This document shows positions 23,082 through 34,658 of a stretch of DNA of 64,000 nucleotides, piece by piece. The DNA comes from Prunus persica (taxonomy: Eukaryota; Streptophyta; Magnoliopsida; Rosales; Rosaceae). The stretch covers positions 37,812,844-37,876,843 of the forward strand of contig NC_034009.1 in NCBI RefSeq assembly GCF_000346465.2, in the 5' to 3' direction. Position 1 is the stretch's first letter, and each line of letters starts with the position of its first letter. Under the pieces are notes generated by a model. The model saw only the letters and a list, made by a program, of their open reading frames with translations. It was not told where the DNA came from and did no database searches. The position numbers were made by a program, and so were the translations under genes.

Positions 23082-25878
23082 ATGGACGAGGAAAGCGCCA
23101 CTCTTCCTAATGGCGGCAGCTTGTCTCGCAAAGTGGTGACAGTGGCTGCCGGAGAAGCCCACACTCTGGCTCTCACAGGTACTAGACTTTGGCACAAGCA
23201 GAGGAGAATTGATGAATTTTGAGCTTTAATGGCTGTCTGTGGTGTTGATTTGCAGGGGATGGCTTTGTGTATTCATGGGGAAGAGGCATGTTTGGGCGTC
23301 TTGGGACTGGTGCCGAGGCCGACGAGCTCTTCCCAGTTCGAATCAAATTTAATGATCCACGTTCTGCAGAAGAAAGGAGGCTCAAGCTTGTGGGAGTTGC
23401 CGCTGGTTCTTACCACAGTCTTGCTCTTGCTGGTGAGTTTTAGCTTTTAGTCAGATTTTGATGTTTTTAGTAGTAATTGAGTTCTCAAAGGAGTGGAATT
23501 TCCAATATGAAATGGGCTTTTAGAACTGTTCAGATGATTGCTGTGAGTTTATTTAGTCTTTGATTCTAAGAAGTTTTGGCAGATTTCTGTGGCAGACTTT
23601 GAAACTAATAGATGGTATGTTGGTGTTGCACAAAGATAAGGCTTGTTTTGTGTGCGGTTCTTTCTGCTAGTTGTATGCTTGCAGACTTCCTCAGTTTTCT
23701 TAGTATTTTTGTTTACACACTTTTTCCATCCTTTCTCAAGCAATTTAAACAAGTATCCTTGTTGGAGGACCCACTGGATGGTTAAAGTTCATAACTTTAC
23801 CCCATTTACATCCAATTATCAGGCTAATTTGAAGTTTTTTCTGAGTTTAATGGTATTAGAAATTTATGCCAGGCAACTAAAGCCTATTGATGAGGTTAGG
23901 TTAGATCAAGTTATCAGTAGTCTTGCAAGCTCTTGATGAGTTTAGTGGAAATGAAAATGTTTTTGTTACATTATGCTTATGTAAACTGGTAGTATGTGTG
24001 ATTGGCTTTGGTTACTCGACACACTTTATGATATATGAACTAACCGTAGAGGATAGTAGACATCAAAACTAAGAATTTACATATGGCAATAGGTTTTTGG
24101 TTATTTTTAAAACGAACAACACACAAAAATAGTTGAATGGTGGAAAAGATTATTCTCCGTTCTAACTCTACTTGTGTGATGGCAGATGATGGATCAGTTT
24201 GGTGCTGGGGTTACAACACCTGTATCCTTCACTATAGGGTTATATATGTGCTTTCATTAATTCTGTGCAATGAAATAATTTAGTTATGGAAAGTGCATCC
24301 CTAGTTCTTTTTGTTTGCTCCTTGTTTACATTCTTAACTGTTGAATGGATGGCCAACTTGGTGTAAATGGAGGAAATTTTCTGGTGCCCTGCTTGCTGGA
24401 ACGGTTCCTTGAGGTGGGATCTGCGACGGAGAGTGAAGTGCCACTACAGGTATGGAAAGAATTGTTTTACCGCTGCAGTGCGCTAAATACCTGATGAAGA
24501 TAAGAGCTTTATGTGCTGTTTTTTTTTTTGTTGCCAAATCCGTCTACATCAGGTTTGTTCTGTTAAAGCTGGAGGAATGATGTCTCTAGCCATTGATAAT
24601 CTAGGTGGCCTTTGGATGTGGGGCAGTTGCCCACTAGAAAGCAGCAGCAATGAAGGTGGGTTCTCGCTTGTGAACAGTTTCACTCCAACCCCAGTGTGGG
24701 GTTTTTATGGCCATACTGTTGTGAAGGTGGCATGTGGAAATGAGCATGTTGTAGCCCTAGTTAGTGCTGGAGAAACATATAAAGGCGAAGATCTCGTTTG
24801 CTTCTCTTGGGGAGGTAACAACCATGGTCAGTTAGGCCTGGGGGATAAAGAGTACAGGAATCGTCCTGAAATTGTTGAAGCTTTTAACCAGGACTCTCCT
24901 TCCGCAGTTTATGAGGTAGCATGTGGGGCTTTTCACACGGCTTTGCTCACCCACAGAAAAAGGCCAAGTGACACATTAGAAAGCATGTGCTGGACGTTTG
25001 GCCTCGGAGAAAATGGGCAGCTTGGGCACGGAACCACCCAAAGTGTATTGTCTCCTGAACCTGTGAAAGAATTGCCACAATACATATATTTGGTGTCTGT
25101 CGACTGCGGCTTATTTCACACTAGTGTTGTTTCATCTGCTGGAGATGTGTGGTCATGGGGAATGGAGAAGGGTCTTGGTCTATACCCAGATGCTAGTTAT
25201 GCTGGGAGAGATACAGGGGATGCTGTGTCTCCTCTACAGATTAATGGATTGAATGGGCCTAGGTTTCAGGATCCGGTCCAAGTTGTTTGTGGAGCTGCTC
25301 ATACTGTTCTTGTTGCAAATGATGGATATAAGCTTTGGTCTTGGGGGAGAGGAAGGAGTGGGGTTCTTGGAAATGGTAAGACGATTGACTGTTATGCTCC
25401 CACTGTTGTCTTGTGGCCTCCACTTACAGAGGATTTCAAGCAAGAAGAACTAAATACTGCTGATAAGGAAGCTACAGCTACTATTGACGATGGAGATAAA
25501 ATCGGGGAAAAGAATTCTACAGGAGACGCCGAAACAGAGAAAAGGCTGTCTTCGGCAATGAAAGAGATGAAGCTTCTTCAGTCAAAACTTTCAGTGATGG
25601 AGAAGTATGCTGGCATACTTCATGGCTCAATATTTGGAAAACCCATGGAAGAGCAGGATATTCCAGTCTCATTGCAGAACTCAGGTAGTTATGACATTAC
25701 AAGGGAATGGGAGAACATGTTAGAGTCAGCAGATCGTGCCAAGCTCGTCAGGCTGGAAAAGTTCTACCGGAATATGCTTGCCGGTGTGAAAGATAAGCAA
25801 ATGAAGAAACGGATTCAAGAGATGATAAAGGAATGCCTGAATTCTTCTACAATAAATAGAGGTAAGGGAGATGTGTAA
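23082..25878 (+). CDS. RCC1-repeat (regulator of chromosome condensation) family protein
   Basis: Exons 23082-23178, 23256-23432, 24186-24221, 24349-24449 and 24553-25878 join in frame to 578 aa. RCC1 blade motifs recur: VYSWGRGMFGRLGTG, VWCWGYNTYGQLGVNG, FSWGGNNHGQLGLGD, WTFGLGENGQLGHGT, VWSWGMEKGLGLYP and LWSWGRGRSGVLGNG, alternating with VACGNEH/VACGAFHT/VDCGLFHT/VCGAAHT turns. These form a seven-bladed propeller of about 420 residues. An acidic linker and a predicted coiled coil (SSAMKEMKLLQSKLSVMEKY) follow. Some family members are guanine exchange factors or UVR8-like sensors. The UVR8 tryptophan signature cannot be judged here, and the coiled-coil tail argues against UVR8 itself. The third intron is unusual: see the feature at 24222-24348. 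Confidence 0.88.
24222..24348 (+). other. probable U12-type (minor spliceosome) intron with GT...GG termini
   Basis: The donor at 24222 reads GTATCCTT, the full U12 donor consensus. A U12-like branch site TTCTTAAC (24331-24338) lies 10-12 bases before the 3' end, with no polypyrimidine tract. Joining AACACC-T to AT-GGCCAACTTGG restores the blade motif GYNTYGQLG. The intron would then end in GG rather than AG, since there is no AG near the junction. The exact boundary is inferred from frame and motif. Confidence 0.7.
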
Positions 25879-26214
25879 TTCTGAAATGCGAATACAACGG
25901 GCAATATATATATGAAAAGTTCAAATGAAGAGAAGGAATGTCTTCATTCTTTTGCCAGGGAAACTAGGGCTATAAACAAGACCCTTCTCATATTGTTTAT
26001 GTTTGTGAAACAAATCTCTTTGTAGTTTGTACAGAGACTTTGTCAGTTGGTTTTGGCAGGTTGCTTACTATGGTGTATAAGTGATGAGAGTTTGAGTACT
26101 CTAGAAAATAAAGATTATATGTACAATGTTCACCAAATTATTTGTACCGTTGAATAAACAGCTTGTAGATCAAGTATTGTGAGCACACTAGGGAAGTATA
26201 TAAGTTTTAGACTA

Positions 26215-26330
26215 TGGTCTATGTAGAACAAGATTCGATTTATAATTTTAATGACAGAGTACTTATTTCCGTACTCACGATAAGAGTTCGACTCTCGTTC
26301 TTCTTTTTCTTTTTATATCAAAATGAATTC
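26215..26330 (+). mobile_element. SINE-like fragment with a tRNA-type B box
   Basis: GAGTTCGACTCTCGTTC near 26285-26301 resembles the RNA polymerase III B box (GTTCGANNC). It is followed by a T-rich tail. An upstream A-box-like segment is weak. The boundaries are approximate and it may be a decayed tRNA-derived SINE. Confidence 0.35.
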
Positions 26331-26622
26331 TTTAAACCGAAGAGATTAGTAAGGAGGATTATTTCTCTGCATTTAAAAACATGAATTTTGTTGCATTTCA
26401 AGTTACTATTTGTGCTTAGTTAATTTCCAATGGAAAATATCAATAATAGCCGTTGAAGATTTGCAAAAGCTAAGGAAAAAAAAAAGAGCAAAGCGCCTGG
26501 ATAATATTTGACCGCTACCAAACACACCCAAATTGCCCATCCCCTCTTCAACTCAAGTCCCCAACTTTCACCGCGACGCGCGCTTCAACTTTCCCTCTCT
26601 TTTCTCCCTCACAAACCCTCCC

Positions 26623-26636
26623 AAAACCCTAACCCC
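26623..26636 (+). promoter_or_regulatory. telo-box (AAAACCCTAACCCC) upstream of NUP85
   Basis: AAACCCTA is the plant telo-box, common just upstream of the start of housekeeping and ribosomal genes. It lies about 35-45 bases before the NUP85 ATG in a C/T-rich leader. A function here is inferred from the motif and position only. Confidence 0.5.
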
Positions 26637-26667
26637 ACTCACTCTCCACTCAGATTTCCCGGTCGAA

Positions 26668-29600
26668 ATGCCCGGCGTCGCCTCAGGCTCCGGCGATACG
26701 CGCGGCGCCTCAGGCTCCAACGACAGTTCTCTGGTCCCATATTTGCCGGAGCTCCGGCAACCCGTCGTCTATTCACTTCACCACGGCCTCAAGCCTCCGA
26801 TCGGTCGCCTTTCCATCTCGTGGTCCCGGGGCAACAATCTGCGCGTGTCGGTTCTCCGGCCACCGTCCGCAGAAGACTCTGACGACGTCGAAGTTGGCGG
26901 GAGAGTTGTGGAGGTGAGGCTCAGTAATGGAGACGGCGAAACTGGTGATGCGAAGTGGCGGAGGATCGCGTACGGTTCCGTTCCACCATTCGCGCTTCTC
27001 CAGAGCCGGAGGAGCTCTGTCGCGAGCTTATCGAAGATGTCAATGAGTCCGTCGCCGTATAACATCGATTGGTAAGTAATTTGTAGACACTTTGGATTAG
27101 TCTGTTTGGTTGCCGAGAAAGCTGAGGAAAAAGTGTAGAAAAGCTACAAATATCTAACTTTGTTTTTAATTTTTAAAAAATTAGGTGGGAGTATGTGATG
27201 GAGTACAGCAAGGACATAAATTCACTTCTCGGTGACTCCAAGGCGCCTCCTAATCCAGTGATTGACGACCCGAAGACGGTTTTAAGGGTGAATTTGCGTT
27301 ATTTCATGTAGTTTTGATTGTTCAAATGTCTTTCCTTTTCCAAATTACAAATACAGTTGATATGTCTAATTTAAAAAGATTAATGTAGAACGTTGAGGAG
27401 CCTACCTCTTTAAAAGCGGCGTGGGAGCTAATGGAGATGTTTTATGCTGACAAACAATGCCAATCATGGCTACTGGAAAGGCTTGTTGATTGGTTGGCTG
27501 TAATGATCTTATTCTCTTCCATTTGTTTGTTTCATATATCCAACTTTTCAGTTGTTGCTTTATGATGGTTACGGCTCATGACTCATGAGTACTATGCTTG
27601 TGTTTCCTGGCAGGATTATGATAGTCTACTTTCGAGTACACAGCCAACTGTCCATTCGAAGCTTGTGGATTTTCAAAATGAACTTGTCGGCTTACAGGTT
27701 TGACCTGTCTTGTTCCAGTTTCAATCTTGTTTTTTCTGTTTTCATTAGGATTTCATTAAGGTTCATGTGTCATTAACTGGGTTTGAGAAAATCTCTTGGA
27801 ATTCTATTGTGGTCTATAGCAGGACTGCAGCATAACTCAACCTGAATGAATTTGTTAACTAATGCCCATTTGTAACTATTTTTCTGGAATTTGTTTTTTT
27901 TTGTTACTTTGCCTGTTCTCACCATCCGCAGGACCAGAAGTCGCTAGTAGTTAATTTATGGATTCTTTCTATCATTACACTGGCTTGTATTGTGAGGCTG
28001 TCAATTAAAATTATTTTGTGTGAGTGGGATTTCTGGTTGATATAACTAAGCATAGTAATCCTTACGGTAGCCGTCTTTTCATTTTAATCATTGAAATATT
28101 TGTTGGGGTTAATGTTGATTAAGTTTAGCCTCTGATAGCAAGTTTGTCACTTTTTGGTTCATAAAGATGGTGGAGAATTTTATTAGATTGTTTTCCACAG
28201 GTTATTGAGGACAATCCTAAATATTGGGAAGTGTTATCATCAGCACTGGCAGTTGGCTGGATTGAGATTGTGGTTTGTAGTTTTAAAGACCCTGTCCCTT
28301 TTCTTTCTAAATTTATTTTCCTTCTGTCCAGAGGTTTCTGTCTTCTGAATAGTTAAATAGTTATAGTTTCCGGTTATGAAAAGACTAATAGGTGCTGTTT
28401 GTTTTCATGCAGGTGAAAATGTTGCGGTTACATGGATCTTATCAATTCCATCAGCTTGGCAACCGTGAGGTTGGTGAGAAATAGATTGAACATGGAATAG
28501 GTGGTTTAGAATATCTTATGATGACTGCTACCTCCTTTTACTTTTTCATATGCTCATGTTCTAAGAATCTTTTCCTTTGTGGCTGTTCACCAATTGCAAC
28601 ATACATATTTTAATATTCCATGTAACAATTCCAATTATATTCCTTCTTGAAGTTAGTGCTGAAATAACTTATATATTGATCAATTGTATTTTATCTGATG
28701 CCTGTCCTGTGTGTAACTGGATAGATAGAGAATGGACTTGTAGAGACAGTTTCTTTTCTTATTTCAAAGATGCCACGCATGCGTCCTGAAGTAGAATATG
28801 GAAGGTTAGGTGAATGCTACAAAGCAAAGCCCGATTTTATCAAGGTATGTTTGAGCCTGTAAGGAAACGAGTGCTTCTTCTATATTCTGGCTTTTTCTAC
28901 TATAATTTGCAACTTCAAGTATTCTTGTTGCCTAGGCATGGGAGAAATGGAGAGGGAAAATTACTAAACTCGACTGCAGTGCATTCTGGCTTCAATGTGA
29001 TCACCGTCAAACCCGGGAGGGATTGAAAAATATGATACAAATTATGCTAGGAAACACTGACAATATCTGCAATGTAACTTGCCATTGGATAGAGCTGTTT
29101 ATTTCTCACTTTCTCTATGTCAGGCCATTCACAGTGGTAATGCCTAATTAAATTATCCTAATAATAGTTATTTTGCAGCTTTGGGCATAGATACGATATG
29201 AACTTATGTACTTGTCATCTCTTTGTAATACATTATCATGTGTAGCAGCTGGACTCTGAAGTAGACAACTAATTTCTTTTCTTAAATCAGGGTCTTGAAA
29301 GCATGTATAGCCTAGCCCAGAAATGCATGCAGTTGAAACCAATGTCTAGTGCCCATGGGTTGATAGCAATTATTCTTGGAATCCTTGGGGAAAATACTGA
29401 GGTAAACAGTTTGGGTTAGACACTGATAGTATACAAATCTATTTATTTTGTCCATGTTTTTCTTCTATAAAAATCTTTTGGGTGCTTGCAAATGGTACAG
29501 GTTATCTTAGCGGAATGCTCAAGAGCATTTGGGCCTTGGTGAGCTTCTATGTTCTCTTGTAACTGCATGTATTTCAGCATTTGGTCTTTCAAAAAGCTGT

Positions 29601-32600
29601 ATAATGTTTCCCCACCTTCCATCCCCCATTTTCCACAAACCCGCCAATTGTTGTAGAAGTTTAAGTGGCTTTTGAGATTGAAAAGGCTTGAATGTGCGAC
29701 TGCTTTTCTATTGAAATGTAACTCTTCATTGCTTGCAATAGGATGGTTGCCCATGCCATTGAGTTGTTGACCACTGGGAGTGACGAAGCAGAATTTCTTC
29801 TACAGGAAGAACGCCATAGCTTGGGGGGAATTAGTATAGCAGAGTTACATCGACTTGTCTATGCTCAAGTTCTATCATCACATCCATTGACTTGGCAAGT
29901 GAGTGCAATTTAGATAGTTCTAGATTGTTTTTGTTATGATTGTTACAGTAGATTCACGATCTTGTGGCTTTCAGCTTTTCATGTTTGGTGTTATTGTACT
30001 CCTGAGTCTTCATAATCAAATATAAACTTGTAGGCATTTAAAATTTCTAGCCTTGCATATTGAGACACCAATTTTATATTCTATATTTTTAGTGTTGATG
30101 ATTCTTGGTGGCTGTCAGCTGAAATGCCTGTCAATTTTCTGTTTCAAGTGTGCTTTGTTTCTTTTGACATTGAGCTGGTAAAACTCACAGTGCACGCACT
30201 AAAGATGCTGACAGTTTGATGCTCTCTGTGTTTGCAGATTGCTCCAATTTATTTGACATCGTGCATGAAACAGGGAATGGGTTTGTTAGAGATTCTGTTG
30301 TATAAGCTGCCTATTCAACATAATGAAACACTTCTTAAGGTTAGAGGTCCATATTTTAGTGCCAAAGTTTGTTGTTACTAACGCTTGCACAGGTTCTTTT
30401 TTCATGAATCTTAGTTTCTGCTCTTTATGTGTATATTTGTGGCTGATAGAAAATAACTTTGTTTTGAACTTTTTGTGCAGAATTTAGAGATATGCCGACT
30501 TTATGAACTTGATACCATTAGTTCAAACATTATGAAGGTATGTGTAAATCTGAAAGGATCATTGTTTCTGTTCATACAAAATTATCATCAATTTATGTAC
30601 TAGACTTTTTATTTCATTTTGGGTTATTAATTCTATTAGTCCCCGAATTTTGACCCGATTTGCATTTGGGTCCCTCAATTTCCAAAATCATTCCCGTGGT
30701 CCTTCAACTTCAGTTTCGTTAGGACAAATGGCCATGCCGTCAATTTTGTTGTCTTTTCCGTTAAATGCAGGGGCAAAATAGTCTTTTTATATTATTTTTA
30801 ATTTCCACCATTTGAATATTCCTTTCACCCCAAAAAAAATAAAAACTAATCCCCCTTTCCCCAAAATTTCTTCTCCCCTCCATGACCATCATGCGCCACC
30901 CACAAACCTATCCCCCAAAACACCCCCAAGTCACCCTCCACTCCCAAAACTCTCTCTCTCCCAGCACCCTCCGCCTACCCAGCAATTATCGCCCAACCAC
31001 CACAAAAAATTTCTCAAGACACCCAAAAATATAGCCCCCCCATCCCCCACCACCACCGGCAAGCTCCAACCTCCAAACCCATCCCACAACCACCCTTCAC
31101 CCCAACCCGCAACCACAAGCAATCAAACCCATCCCACAGCCACCCTTGGAGAGTGAATAAAGAGATTCATAAAAGTGGGATTTTTCCTTTAATTAATTCG
31201 AGCTTTCAACCAAATAATCTGTTTGGGTTTTGGGTCAGGTAGCACAAATCAAACAGAGAGTGTTGAGACAGAGAGGAATAAAGAGAGCAAATTGGGTTGT
31301 TCCTTTTTGTTTGTTTTTGTGCAAACTTTTGATTACCAATCTGTGTGGACCTGCAACCCTAAACCCTAAACCTGCAATGGTGCTGGGAGGAAAGGGGAAG
31401 AAAGCAGAGGTCGGGGAAGGGGGTCAGTGGTGGCTGGGCAGTGGGGAGAGGAAGAGTGGTTGTGGGATGGGTTTGGGGGTTGGAACTTGCAGGTGTTGGT
31501 CATGGGGAATGGGGGGAGAAGAAGTCGATTGGGGAGGGAGAGAGAGAGTGAGAGTGAGTTTACCTTTTTTTTTTTTGGTTTTTAATATTTTTGAGTTTTT
31601 TTAATTAATTTAAAATTTAAACAGTTATTTATTTATTTTTTAATCCACGTGGTATCCCCCTTGGCAAAAAAATTTACCCCAGCAAAATTTTATGAATATT
31701 TTATTACACCTAAATATAATTTACCCCAACAATTTCCAATTTTGACCCTCAATAGTACACCATGTGCCATGCACATGCTCAAATTTAACAGAAAAGATAA
31801 CAAAATTGACGGCAGGACCATTTGTCCTAACGAAACTGAAGTTGAAGGACCACAGGAACGATTTTGGAAATTGAGGGACCCAAATGCAAATCGGGTCAAA
31901 GTTCGGGGACTAATAGACCTAATAACCCTTTCATTTTTCTCATAATTATTCAAGGTTGAGTTTGCAAATACATTTAGGATTTGTGTTAAAAGGTTTTCAG
32001 TTTTTAGATTGCTGGCGTGTACCATTGGAAGCATGGTAGGAAAGGTTCTGGAGTTTTTTGGCTACAGCAAGCCCGAGATGAAATTCGTCTTAGCAGGATT
32101 GCTCAGCATTTGTTTGATTCAGTTGGAAAGTCAATCTCTGATGAAAGTTTTAAGGTAAAATGTTATTGATTTGCACACATGTCAAATCTTGATATTAGAA
32201 AGAAAAAAAATAATCAGTTTCATTTTGGGAATGACACATTGTTTATCGTTTGTACATACAGCAATGGGAAGGCTTGATTGAATTGTTGGGTTCAGAATCC
32301 AAGACTACGGGGGGTCTTGAATTTTTGCACAAGTATGAGTTTGTGTGACCTTTTCTCTTTATATTTTCGTGAGCAATATCATTATCCTCATCAACTTTTT
32401 ATTGAGATCTTTTCTCTTAAACTTTTGATGTGTTCTAGGTATCGGGACTTCAAAAAGTCCCTTAAGCAGGTTTATGGTGGAAAAACTACTGACACTGCTC
32501 GGCAAGCTGTAGAATCTTTGATATCGGTTAGTGTATAACTTTTATGTGACTGGTGCAGCTATCATCCTACATAAACATACTGCTTTACATGACGATCTAA

Positions 32601-33302
32601 ATAATACTGCGCCTTGTTTATGAAAGAGTCTATTCCAACCATATATTTGAGGGTTCACCTATTATGGTTGAAATTATAGTTATTACTAATAAAAGACAAG
32701 ATGCAATTCTATTTGGAGTGACTTACCATTTCCAAAGAAAAAAAAATTTTGTCCCTCTGTTTGTCAGCATCTATACTTTCCAAGACTTCAAGTAATATAA
32801 GTTTATTTATTATGATTCTGCAGCTTATGAAAAACCCATCTACACCTCAGCGCTTTTGGCTGCCTATTCTGCATGACTCGGTAAGTAATTTATGGAAACG
32901 TTTTGGAGAAATTTGATAAAGAATCAAAGTTAAAGAATTCACTGAGTTGGAGTTGTGGCATTGCATTTGATACTATTGCTATTCCGGATTCTGACATGTA
33001 CTTGATGTAATAGGTTTAGATTAACCAGATGCTTGATTGTGCCGATATATTTGATGTTATGTGTGTTGCATTCTTATTTCATTTGCATTTGGATTACCTT
33101 TGTGCAGTTAAAGCTGCTTAACTGGCAGGAGCGCCCTCTGCTAAATGTCTCTCAGACAAGCCTCTTGTTGAATAAACTGCAAGAGTTGTCCATGGCTAAG
33201 CTCCGCCCTGACTTCATCGAAGCAGACTTGCCACCACAGGCCCTCAGCTCTGTAAGATTAGCTCTTGCTACGAATCTCGGACGTGCCATCTTGGAGGAGT
33301 AA
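26668..33302 (+). CDS. NUP85: nuclear pore complex protein NUP85
   Basis: Eighteen exons join in frame to 724 aa: 26668-27071, 27185-27287, 27389-27499, 27614-27697, 28201-28272, 28413-28469, 28725-28844, 28936-29136, 29291-29401, 29501-29538, 29742-29898, 30238-30339, 30481-30537, 32008-32154, 32262-32332, 32439-32526, 32824-32880 and 33108-33302. The N-terminal part (PYLPELRQPVVYSLHHGLKP) forms the inserted blade region. An alpha-solenoid follows, with Nup85 landmarks such as NPKYWEVLSSALAVGWIEIV, FWLQCDHRQTREG and AWELMEMFYADKQCQSWLLE. NUP85 is a scaffold subunit of the Nup107-160 (Y) complex in the nuclear envelope and is needed for mRNA export. The length matches plant orthologues. The intron between exons 13 and 14 is enlarged by a Mutator-like element. 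Several donors and acceptors are close to consensus and none is broken. Confidence 0.94.
30621..31928. mobile_element. Mutator-like foldback element inside the NUP85 intron
   Basis: Long terminal inverted repeats of about 140 bp begin GGGTTATTA on the left and end AATAACCC on the right. Both arms share segments such as GACCCGATTTGCATTTGGGT and CAGTTTCGTTAGGACAAATG. The insertion is flanked by a perfect 9-bp duplication TTTCATTTT (30612-30620 and 31929-31937), the Mutator hallmark. The interior is also partly palindromic: GGTTGTGGGATGGGTTTGG on the right matches CCAAACCCATCCCACAACC on the left. It has no transposase; proline-rich and glycine/tryptophan-rich open frames inside are low complexity and probably not expressed. 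Confidence 0.92.
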
Positions 33303-34658
33303 GCTTGTTCTCTCAGCAGCTCGAGATGTGGATGGTTTTTTGTCAGACATCACATATTCCGCTGCTTTAATAGAAATGTTGCAGAAATTTTCAAAATTGT
33401 TGTTTGTAAATTTGCTTATGTATGAGTAAAAAGTTCAGATTACAGAGAATTATCTCATCGCATCCAGCTCAAAAGAGAAAGGGCTTTTCTTGCTTTACTC
33501 CGTTTAGTTCATATTCTGGGTTATACTTATTTTATCTTAAAAGTTAAATAATAATATGAACAAAAATTATCTTATTGGCCAAAAAGATAATACATTTAAA
33601 AAAAAAAATTGATATAGAGGGAATACAATTTTATCTCGGCGCGTAGCCCGACTTTGTTTGGAGATGGATCATGGAGCCGTCTTAACGCGTCCTAAGAGGA
33701 AAGAATGCCACCCATTTTGTACTGGCATCCAGCTGCTGTATTAATAAAGGAAAACTAATTTGAAAATTAATTAGTCAAAGAGTCGTTTTGTAATGTTTTC
33801 TTTTTCCCTCTTTTTTATTTTGGTGGAGAAGAAAAACTGAAATGAGAGATGCAAGAGCTGAGGAAGCAAAGCGGAAAAACACAAAAAAAAAAAAAAAAAA
33901 AAAAAATTTATGTTGTGAGCAAAATTCTGACATTAACCAAACGGGAGATGAAGACTCCATTTGCAATCAACAGCCTCACTTATTTTGCATTATAATAATT
34001 CTATAAAACTGGGAACAACAGAAGGACGCTATACTTTTTTTAATACAAGCGATAGTCTAAATTATAAAGAGGATGAGAATTTCTCACACTACTAAGGTGC
34101 TATAAGGGTTAAAAACTGAAACCACCAGTCAGCAAATCAAGATCCTTTTCCACTAGGCTAGACCCAACCACACTATAGAAAACGAACAAATGTATTGAAC
34201 TCAAACCTGGAAACTGACAAATATATAACATCGGTCGTTTAAACATAAAGCTAAAAAATACAAAAAATAATTGCTGTGCAGCAGAGCATTAAAAAAGAAA
34301 AAGAATACATCAATTGGATTTTATAGCCTCTAAACGACGAAAATGAATGAAGAAAAAAAGAATATTCGACCTGTAGAAGTCTGCCTCCTTTTAAACCCAT
34401 ATGCTCCAAACTTCCGTGTCTTTAGTCTTACTCTTAGCAAACTGCTGGAATATACCAGACACTCAAGATTTTACTATACAAGAAGATCACTGCCACTGCC
34501 TAAGGCGGTGAACGCCTCTTCCCCCTCTGCTCACAAATGCATGAAATTGGAAGCATCTCGGTACAGTGATCATCGCTCCGTACACTAAATACAAGCACTG
34601 TCGAAGCCTCTAACAATGTTATGCAAGCCCTTGCCATGCACCATCCCCCAAGGTAATT
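33303..34658. other. convergent intergenic region between NUP85 and the PATROL1-like gene
   Basis: Both genes end here, so it should hold their 3' UTRs and polyadenylation signals. A poly(A) run lies at 33882-33906. Near 33605-33700 a GC-richer stretch (TCTCGGCGCGTAGCCCGAC) stands out but is not recognised. No gene is seen. Confidence 0.55.

Larger units (their letters stand above)
25879..26667. other. intergenic region between RCC1 and NUP85
   Basis: RCC1 3' UTR sequence comes first, then AT-rich DNA. A SINE-like fragment lies at 26215-26330. The NUP85 promoter and C-rich 5' UTR occupy the last 200 bp, with the telo-box listed separately. No gene is seen. Confidence 0.5.

Noticed and set aside
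30812..31604. Open frames of 114 and 124 codons inside the NUP85 intron
   Set aside because: They lie in the C-rich and G-rich arms of the Mutator-like element and encode only low-complexity Pro/Thr/Asn or Gly/Trp-rich peptides.
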